A stretch of DNA of 64,000 nt from Melampsora larici-populina 98AG31. Its lineage: Eukaryota; Basidiomycota; Pucciniomycetes; Pucciniales; Melampsoraceae. The notes beneath the pieces are model-generated. The model did no database searches, was not told the origin of the DNA, and was given only the letters and a program-made list of their open reading frames with translations. This document shows, in pieces, positions 56,471-64,000 of the stretch. The translations under genes and the position numbers were made by a program. Each line of letters begins with the position of its first letter. Within the stretch, counting starts at the first letter, position 1. The stretch spans positions 700,563 through 764,562 of the forward strand of contig NW_006768775.1 in the NCBI RefSeq assembly GCF_000204055.1. Reading direction: 5' to 3'.

Positions 56471-56767
56471 ATGAAACTCCGGTTTGTAATGTTAATTGCT
56501 CTTCTGCCCGTTGGATCATCTTCTTTTCTGGTTGTTGATCAAGTTGAACAATCCCCACAGTCAAGAAGGCAGCATAAACACACGATGAGTTTTCCTACAG
56601 AAAATTGCCCTGACCTGCCACAAGGTCTAGCATTTGCATGTGGAGATAGCGTACATATTCCCTTGAAAATAAATTGCAAACGTAGGCAAAAGACTTGTCG
56701 AAGAATATATTCCGGTCGTCGCCCTGTCGCCCAAATTGCTCTTCATGTGAACATCCAGGATTTATGA
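56471..56767 (+). CDS. Small secreted 4-Cys protein, 98 aa, candidate effector
   Basis: Single exon from ATG 56471 to TGA 56765-56767. A signal peptide (MKLRFVMLIALLPVGSSS) is followed by a linker with SRRQHKH, a possible Kex2 site. Four Cys lie in ENCPDLP, AFACGDS, KINCKRR and KTCRRIY, enough for two disulfides. The C-terminus is basic. Size, Cys content and secretion signal fit the candidate effector class of rusts; there is no recognisable family. A long open frame also runs on the minus strand over the same bases (56595-57065), which leaves some doubt. Confidence 0.45.
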   Translation: MKLRFVMLIALLPVGSSSFLVVDQVEQSPQSRRQHKHTMSFPTENCPDLPQGLAFACGDSVHIPLKINCKRRQKTCRRIYSGRRPVAQIALHVNIQDL

Positions 56768-56938
56768 TTCTCGAATGGAATGAGTTTGGAAATGCTGAAT
56801 AGATAGAGGTGCTCAGAGGTGCTCTATTGGTATTCAAAGATAAAATCTCAACCTCCTTGCTGAGATAGGTAACAAAGCTTCGGAGATCCAAAACGGATGA
56901 TGACCCCCGCAAAGTGATAAGTGACGTCAACCCTTGTC

Positions 56939-57783
56939 TACGATGGACGAGAGAGGAGGGTGGAGGACAAACCTCAAAACCCGAAACACAAACCTGTATT
57001 GCCCTGTACAGATACTCGATTTTTGAGTAGCTCTGATCAAACCTCGCCAAACGTCGTAGAAACAATCCAGACGAAGCCAGAGACGATTCCAGACGGCTCC
57101 CAATTGAGATACAGTTTCATCATCACATCATGATAACGAGCAAGTTTTTAAATCATCTAGAATGAATTAAACTCACGATTTAACTATGGTTTCTTTTGAC
57201 CTTTTTATCAAACAAAAAGATTTGCTTTGAAATATACACTCTTTCAACATCACAGACAAATCTCAATCAATTTTTGTCTCACCTTTCCAAAATCAAAGCA
57301 TTCTGACTGACTTGGTGAACAACACATTTCACTCAACAGACAAACAGCCGCGAGAGGGACTTTGTTAAGTTAACATCTGATAGATGTTCAGTTTCCTTCT
57401 TGTGCAATGATACCAAATATCCAATTTGAAAATTCAACATTGATGTCGAAACAAAGATCAGAAACAGACTCAGAAACAGAAATCCAACCCAAGAGACTAA
57501 TTGCATTTGAAGTAGTGAATTTCATGCCTTGCTCTCCTGATCTGGTCAAAAGACAAAACTTTTGATGTCTTCGATTATAAACTCAAATCAATTAAACTTG
57601 TACTTGATTCCTGGATGTTTGTTGGGTTTTTGCAAAACTTGTTGAGTGATCTGGATTGTTTCTACGACGTTTTGGCGAGGTTTGATCAGACCTACTCGAA
57701 AATCGAGTATCTGTACAGGGCAATACAGGTTTGTGTTTCGGGTTTTGAGGTTTGTCCTCCACCCTCCTCTCTCGTCCATCGTA
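56939..57783. mobile_element. Foldback/MITE element with approximately 133-bp inverted repeats
   Basis: The arms, about 56939-57071 and 57651-57783, are near-perfect inverted copies (outer ends TACGATGGACGAGAGAGG; inner ends ..AAACAATCCAG). A 6-bp direct duplication CTTGTC flanks the element (56933-56938 and 57784-57789). The central 570 bp is AT-rich and non-coding. Long arms could form a stem of over 130 bp in RNA. Superfamily not determined. Confidence 0.8.
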
Positions 57784-57789
57784 CTTGTC

Positions 57790-58448
57790 AACCTCGAAAA
57801 AATCCCAAAAGTGCAATTGCCACTCTTGTCTCATTCCATGACATCGGTGCAACCGTTGAGAACCGGAGAGACTCATCGGCAGCCTTCGGGGGCTCTCCGT
57901 TCGAATCCGGTACAGCTGCGGCACAATGAGTTACATACATAATTCGTAGCGCATTTCGTGTGATAGTGATGTTTTGTGGCAAGATTCTGACCTGTCGCAA
58001 AAGGGAATTGTTTGTGTAAGGCGACTGAAAAATTTATCAAACCACCATCTGGCCACTCTCTTGTATCGAATTTGTAAAACGCAGGCCGAGTTGAGACCCG
58101 AGATCAAACCCGTCATAGAGTGTGGTCTGATTTGGAAACCTACTAAATTTAACTGTAAAAGGCAAAAACTCACTCAGAGTCATCCACCAAAACTACCAAA
58201 TTCACACTGGTTTCATCTTATTTGACTGTATGCAGTGAAAACTTTGTCCCATAAACCAAAGGACATCCACTTTACCATTTCTGATTAAATTCACATCCAA
58301 TCCAATCGATTCGAAAAGTAAACAGCGATATCATATCATCCCCCCCTGACTTCAGCGAGAACTAACCTCCCTTGATATCTTCTACTTTCTCATAGAACTA
58401 ACTCATCAAGTAATACCTTGAAAAACTCATCAAAAAAAACAACCCATC
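57790..58448. other. Upstream region of eIF4A
   Basis: No gene supported. A B-box-like GTTCGAATCC at 57899-57908 has no matching tRNA body. The last 120 bases before the ATG are pyrimidine-rich and A-rich (CATCCCCCCCTGACTTC), as expected for a leader of a highly expressed gene. Confidence 0.4.
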
Positions 58449-60146
58449 ATGGCTACTACTCAGTAAGTTGTCTCTTTTTTCTCTTCATGACCGTTTACTC
58501 ACCTTGACTTTTCCATCAGACCCGATACCACTACCATTGTCGATGAAGGAGGTGCCGAAGAAATGGTCATCGAGTCCAACTGGGACCAGGTGGTCGAGTA
58601 AGCTGATCCTTAATTTTCCTCCGATCTCACCGGTATCTAGCTTGTACTAATCTTTCTACTTTTCTCTTTCCAGTAATTTCGACGCAATGGAACTCAAAGC
58701 CGAACTTCTCCGAGGTATCTATGCCTACGGTTTCGAACGACCTTCTGCTATTCAACAGCGTGCTATCATCCCTGTCATCAAGGGTCACGATGTCATTGCC
58801 CAAGCTCAATCTGGAACCGGGAAAACTGCTACATTCTCAATCTCCATCCTTCAGTCTATTGACGTTAACATCAAAGCATGCCAAGCTCTCGTCCTCGCTC
58901 CTACCCGTGAGCTGGCTCAACAAATCCAAAAAGTATGTCGAAATTTTGTGGCCGTCGATCATTATCTTTCCGATTGACCACCCATCCCATCTTTATCCAG
59001 GTCTTGGTCGCTCTAGGTGACTACCTCAACATCGAGTGTTACGCCGCTGTCGGTGGTACATCCGTTCGAGAGGGAATGGCCAAGCTACAAGAAGGTGTTC
59101 ACGTGATCGTCGGTACACCTGGTCGTGTTTATGACATGATCCAGCGACGAGCTCTCAAGACCGACCACATCAAGATCTTCACACTTGATGAAGCCGATGA
59201 GATGTTGAGCAGAGGTTTCAAAGACCAGATCTACGATGTCTTCCAACTCTTACCTCCTACCACCCAAGTCGTCTTGCTCAGTGCTACTATGCCTCAAGAT
59301 GTCTTGGAGGTCACTTCAAAATTCATGAGGGAACCGATCCGGATCCTTGTGAAACGTGATGAGTTGACCTTGGAAGGTATTAAGCAATTCTACATTGCTG
59401 TTGAGAAGGAAGAATGGAAACTCGACACATTGTGTGACTTGTACGAGACTGTCACCATCACCCAGGCTGTGATCTTCTGTAACACCCGTAGAAAAGGTCT
59501 GTCGAGAACTCTCTGGATCTTCTTGATCGTTTGCTAATTTTGAATACTCGACGTTTGGTGCTGTATAGTTGACTGGCTTCAAGAGAAGCTCACTGGACGG
59601 GAGTTCACCGTTTCTTCAATGTATGTCTCGCCCTTTTCCTCATCTTTGCCTCCATCGCTTACTTTGTTAATCTCCCTCATCATAGGCACGGTGACATGGA
59701 ACAAGGACAGAGAGAAGTGATCATGAAGGAATTCCGATCAGGATCATCCCGAGTTTTGATCACCACCGACCTGTTGGCCCGTGGTATTGATGTTCAGCAA
59801 GTCTCATTGGTTATCAACTATGACTTGCCAGTCTCCAAAGAAAAGTTGGTTCTTCCTTCCGTTACAATCTCCTAGAACCGCGACCGTGCTGACTTCTTGA
59901 ATTTGCATTATAAAGCTACATCCATCGTATCGGTCGTGGTGGACGTTTCGGACGAAAGGGTGTGGCTATCAACTTCGTGTCTTCTGAAGACGTAGCAGCC
60001 CTACGAGAGCTTGAACGATTTTACAACACTCAAATTGATGAGGTCCGCTTTTCTGCTCCTCGCACACTATCGACGACCATGAAACTGATCCTGTACAAAT
60101 CAATGTTGTTTCATAGATGCCACTCAACGTTGCTGATCTCATTTAA
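58449..60146 (+). CDS. TIF1: Translation initiation factor eIF4A (DEAD-box RNA helicase)
   Basis: Eight exons: 58449-58462, 58520-58597, 58674-58932, 59001-59496, 59569-59620, 59686-59844, 59916-60042 and 60117-60146. They splice in phase to 404 aa, the normal eIF4A length. Motifs in order: Q motif region ([13 protein letters not shown]), I AQSGTGKT, Ia PTRELA, Ib [32 protein letters not shown] and [10 protein letters not shown]. The C-terminus is the conserved NVADLI. eIF4A is the ATP-dependent helicase of the eIF4F cap complex and unwinds 5' leaders for ribosome scanning in the cytoplasm. Introns of 60-75 bp, including one after only 14 coding bases, are typical of basidiomycetes. No lesion is seen. 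The symbol follows yeast usage. Confidence 0.97.
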
Positions 60147-61500
60147 GGCCTTCGATTATCACTACTACCCTGTATACAGAAAGAAAAGCGGAGCGTACCT
60201 CCGTTTTTGTTTTTTGTTCAACTCTATTTCCTAAAAAAAGTGATTGTTTATTGTTTGTTTATTGTTGTGAGTTATCATCATAATCTTTTTTGAGAATTAC
60301 TTACCCAAGTAAACAAAAACCCAAAATAAACAATTGACAACACCCGTCAAAAATTTTGAAACTTCAATCTTGAAGAGGTTTTACTTTTCTCGTATATTGC
60401 ATTTCGACGAAAAATTTTTGATGTCTTCCAGTTTTTTTGATGTTTGTTTGCTTCTTTGATTACCTTTTTTCATATTCTTCTTTTCCTTCATCTTTTTATT
60501 TACTTACCAACACAATACCGAACTTGAAAAGGGTTTCTTTTTTTAGTTGGTTGATTTTCAAATCTCCTAATATATAGACGTGATGAAAAAAGAAAAGAGG
60601 TTGTTTCTTTTGGTTTTTGTTTCCCTTGGTTTCATCTTTTTTTTGGATTTAGTTTAGATGTTAAACTTTAAAAAACCCTTTAGCTAGATGAAAAATTTCA
60701 AAAATTCTTTAACTCTTAAAGCCTTTCGAGTGCTTCTGGTTCTTGGATTTATGAGAGATTCTTTGGTCCAGAGGATTGAAAGAGATATTTTCCTTTTTTC
60801 ATGAGAAGAAGAAAGATTTGGATGAAACATTGGTATTTTTCCTGAAGAGACCTGGAAGACGACAGAGAAGAAACGGTTCACTGGACATGCATCCCTCAAA
60901 TCACAGCGCTACGTGTGGAACATGATATTTATAACATTGCAAGAAAAAGGAAACAACAGAATCATTTTGGTGTACAACTCTCAACTTTGTCCTGATCTGA
61001 TGTCGACAATTGAGGATGTAGTAAATTGGCATTCTATGTCTTTTGCCTTCACATGTCCTCTTTTCTTCTCATCAACAATGTATTTGACAACATGACAAGA
61101 AAAGATTGCTACAATTTTACGTCCTGTCTATGTTCTAAACCTGTAGGCATAACGTAGTGAAGGAGCATGTTGACTATATGAAGAGCTTTGAAGTGCTCGC
61201 CGGAAAAGTCGCTCTAACTCCAAGGAGCGATCTCAAGAAGAAAAGAAAGCTATGCACCGGGAAGATCATTTAAGGCCTGAGAGCACATGATTTTGCAAGC
61301 GCCCTTCTCAATGTTCTCATCCATCCATCCTCAAACTTGTTCGGCCGGTTATACCTCATGTGGGTCATTTACTTCTGAATCCACTGCATCCTTCTCCATG
61401 AAGGATCGGTGGCTACAGTGGCTGTGTACAGCCACGGATGTCTAAAACATGGGCGCCACACTCACTACTTACCAACGGCCCTATGTAAGCTGGAGAACTT
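60147..61500. other. 3' flank of eIF4A and intergenic space
   Basis: T-rich 3' region to about 60660. Short ORFs only after that. No gene supported. Confidence 0.4.
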
Positions 61501-61505
61501 TGCAT

Positions 61506-61512
61506 ATAAAAA
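61506..61512 (+). promoter_or_regulatory. TATA box (TATAAAA)
   Basis: GCATATAAAAACT 105 bases before the ATG at 61611, followed by a pyrimidine-rich leader (CCTCTTCATCTCTTCATC). Confidence 0.6.
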
Positions 61513-61610
61513 CTCTGGTCCTCTTCATCTCTTCATCTTCACATCATTCATCAACTTTTTTTACAATCTTCAAATTCCTTCAATCCTTCCAGTCAAACTC
61601 TTTATCTACA

Positions 61611-62432
61611 ATGTTGAACCTTCAAAGATTCGTTGTTCTGGCACTTGCTGCTATGATTTCAATCGCACGAGCAGAATTTGATATTCAATGCCAAAATGTC
61701 ACTACAATGATCAACGCTACGTCTTGCCAAAAGTGGGTTTTTTTCCTCAATCCAACAATTTCCTTCTCCTATCTTAAAAGACAAGAGAAATCATTCAGTC
61801 CAAATTCATTTTTTAAACTTCAGTCAAGTTTGATTTCTTAACTGATATTTCTGATTTTGATCATGTCATTTTTAGTGCTTTGGATTTACTTAAACCTGAT
61901 GAGAAAAATGGTAGAATTGTTCGTGATGAATCAGCTTATCAACTCACTTGTGGTACATGCAAGGTAAGTTTATTTTGATCCTTTATGCGTCCAAGATGAT
62001 ATTGATATCCAATAACTAAGATGGCCTGGCTCTCCCTAATTAGGTTGATATTGTGACCATGAACCACGGAGCATTGAACGTGTAAGTCTCTATCTTTGAG
62101 AATCTCACAATCGCTACCAATCACGACTAAGTTGCGAGCACTAACAAGCGTGATTACACTTTTATCATACGTTTCAGTGATGCAGCCACAGTACAAACCG
62201 AGTTGACTGCTCTTCTAGCAAAGTGCCCAGGAGATGTGAGTAAAGCTCTTAATGATAAACTTCATACCACTGCGCTTACTTTTGCTCATCATCCATCTTT
62301 TTTCGGTACTATCAGGGCGCTTCAGTTCTCATTCCACATGGCTCAGATCTTCACACAACTTCAGATCAAGCTGCTGCTAAGCTAAGCATAAGCTACCCTG
62401 ACGTTGTACACAAAACTTGTTCTGTCTATTGA
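61611..62432 (+). CDS. Small secreted 6-Cys protein, 140 aa, candidate effector
   Basis: Five exons, 61611-61732, 61876-61963, 62044-62081, 62178-62235 and 62316-62432, join in phase (423 nt). The signal peptide is MLNLQRFVVLALAAMISIARA. The mature protein has six Cys: IQCQN, TSCQN, LTCGTC (two), AKCPGD and KTCSVY. It has potential N-glycosylation sites at NVT and NAT, and ends CSVY. A TATA box lies 105 bases upstream. Even Cys spacing and length fit an extracellular disulfide-stabilised protein. Multi-exon structure with short introns is common among rust secreted protein genes. I do not recognise a named family; a role at the host interface is inferred. Confidence 0.7.
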
Positions 62433-63604
62433 AAATCCTACTCGATCATCGATGGTATTCAATTTCAATAATCACCCATAGACATTAAATCCTTGTGACC
62501 TTTTGAGTTTGCTTGCCACCTGGTGTATGGCTACAAAGGTTTTGAATCTCAACACTATTACATTGTGATTATGGAGTTGTTGTTTTTTTGAAGTTCAAAA
62601 CAATTGGACTTTGTTAAGCTTGGCTATTCCCTTGACTTTAACCCGACAATTGCGGATGGTCTGACTGGTTTTGCCATGTTTCTTTAGAATCAATTTAACT
62701 GCACCTGAGGTGCATGTTGGCCATGTAGTAGCTATGTCAAATCTTACTAACAGATGAGAAAGGAATGTCCTCACCGCTAGGCATGAAAGTCAAATATCAT
62801 AGAGGACTTGGCACATATATTGCAAAAGATCTACATACAGATGAATGGTCACCAGGACACATGAGCTTCATGGGAGGATCGTGAAAAGAAGAGAAACTCC
62901 ATAAAACCAAAACAATGAGTTTTGCATGGGAGTGAATTTTTGAAAAAATAAATCAACAATTAGGGGTCCTCAAGTTGAGAAAAATCGTGTTCGAATTACA
63001 CTTGGACCGTGTTCGAATTGTTAATTTATTTCATTGAATTCAAACAGTGGCTCGGAGCCTCTGTGGACAGGTAACAATCAGAGGTCTACGCTGAAACGAA
63101 CAGAAGGCCCAAGACAAGATAATTTTCCTTAACCCATGATCTCAACAAACATCGGATACGTGGTAGCCTTTGTAAACTCTGCCTGCTTGCTCACATCCAA
63201 TCTTTGTCCTTTCTCTCTTTTCCGTTTTCGCTTCTTTCTCATTATTATCACCACCACAAAAAAACAGTGACTAGGTGAATAGTGTTGACCCAAAGATTTG
63301 ACTCTGTCTTTTGAGGGCAGATGGCTTGTGTTGACGGTAAGGATGAAAACGGAAATCGCCTGTTGAACCGGACAACTTGTGATTTTGTCTCACGGATGGA
63401 GAGAAGGGGGAAACTGCCTTCCCTAAACCCATATCCAAGTCCTGCCCAGTCTCCAGACATGTGCTTTTTGTTCTCACGTCGGTGTCTGAGGATGCGTTCC
63501 ATGCACGAAACGAACATGCCCTATGCACGAAACGAACAGAACACGCGTGCCTCCTTGCTCAGATATTGAACAAGTACACCAGGGGGTAACTCTTCGTTGG
63601 AATC
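62433..63604. other. Intergenic; small repeat near 63500
   Basis: No gene supported. ATGCACGAAACGAAC occurs twice, 20 bases apart (63502 and 63522). Confidence 0.4.
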
Positions 63605-63860
63605 TCAGCAAAAAGATGGTTGTGTCGAGATATGGCCGAACGCTGGCCGAAATTCCAGCGTTCAACCAGATATCGGCCGGTCAGAAGATACCAGCTGATA
63701 TCTGGTCGAACGCTGGAATCTCGGCCAGATATCAGCTGGTAGGCTGGCTGGTCGGTCTGGCGAGAGATCGACCAGCCTTGGGGCGAGCACAATACCGCCA
63801 AAAACCGGTCTTTTGGCCATCTTCTAATGTTCAAGAAGATGGCCAAAAGACCGTATAGAA
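63605..63860. repeat. Cluster of perfect hairpins / nested inverted repeats
   Basis: A perfect 20-bp stem with an 8-base loop (CGGTCTTTTGGCCATCTTCT at 63806-63825, paired with 63834-63853). A 16-bp inverted repeat ACCAGCTGATATCTGG/CCAGATATCAGCTGGT lies near 63689-63740. GAACGCTGG..CCAGCGTTC copies occur near 63638-63715. It looks like a foldback or MITE end; outer boundaries were not found and may be beyond the window. Confidence 0.7.
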
Positions 63861-64000
63861 TACGGCCGAAAGATGGCCATCGAGTTCACTGGCCAGACTC
63901 GCACTGCCAGCATTAAATAGGTTCCCTGGTCGGAACATGACCTAGGCTGGGAATATCATTGAGAGAAGAATGGAGAATCAAATCATCTTGCACTGCACAT

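Noticed and set aside
57899..57908. tRNA B-box-like GTTCGAATCC
   Set aside because: No A box, anticodon arm or acceptor stem pairs upstream or downstream.

Overview
The window looks like nuclear DNA of a rust fungus (Pucciniomycetes), possibly Melampsora or a relative. It is AT-rich, its introns are short (about 50-100 bases, GT..AG), and it carries KDZ transposases, an alpha-kinase fragment, a FAR1-type/OTU gene and several small secreted proteins, all common in rust genomes. The genus is a guess. There is one assembly gap (24531-24630).

Positions 1-37171 are almost entirely mobile DNA. The window opens with the 3' half of a KDZ transposase (33-1404), an alpha-kinase fragment, a purine-rich satellite and a broken USP-like peptidase gene (4496-6542). 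From 7703 to 37171 I read one nested stack. The outermost layer is a Tc1/mariner (IS630-like) element with CAGT.. terminal inverted repeats and TA duplications at 7705 and 37169. Its transposase now lies in three pieces on the minus strand. Inserted into it are a tyrosine-recombinase (YR) retroelement (about 7.9-14.7 kb) that itself holds a solo LTR (12236-13234, duplication GTGCT), a MITE (17342-18196), and a Copia retrotransposon (18270-36564). The Copia gag is interrupted by a 12,034-bp element (22903-34936) with about 140-bp inverted repeats and an 8-bp duplication GATAAAAA. That element carries a truncated KDZ transposase, a FAR1/OTU gene, an unrecognised companion gene, a 181-bp tandem array and extensive CACGCA-type motif arrays.

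Six nonsense codons in five different elements are TGA where CGA (Arg) is the likely ancestor. This suggests CpG-to-TpG decay or a RIP-like process.

Positions 40 kb to 63 kb are gene-bearing. In order they hold a small secreted protein (40402), an SLC41/MgtE-type divalent cation transporter (42495-44210, +), a secreted GH71 alpha-1,3-glucanase (45362-47456, -), a Ser/Tyr/Arg-rich protein (49066-49761, +), a large secreted protein of unknown function (50642-52836, -, with an apparent 2-bp frameshift), a 4-Cys secreted protein (56471), eIF4A (58449-60146, +, eight exons, 404 aa) and a 6-Cys secreted protein (61611-62432, +, five exons). Between them lie a solo LTR related to the Copia LTR (54090-54934), a PIF/Harbinger-like MITE (54959-55264), a foldback element (56939-57783) and a cluster of perfect hairpins (about 63610-63860). 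The mix of secreted protein genes and young transposons fits the repeat-rich genome style of biotrophic rusts.
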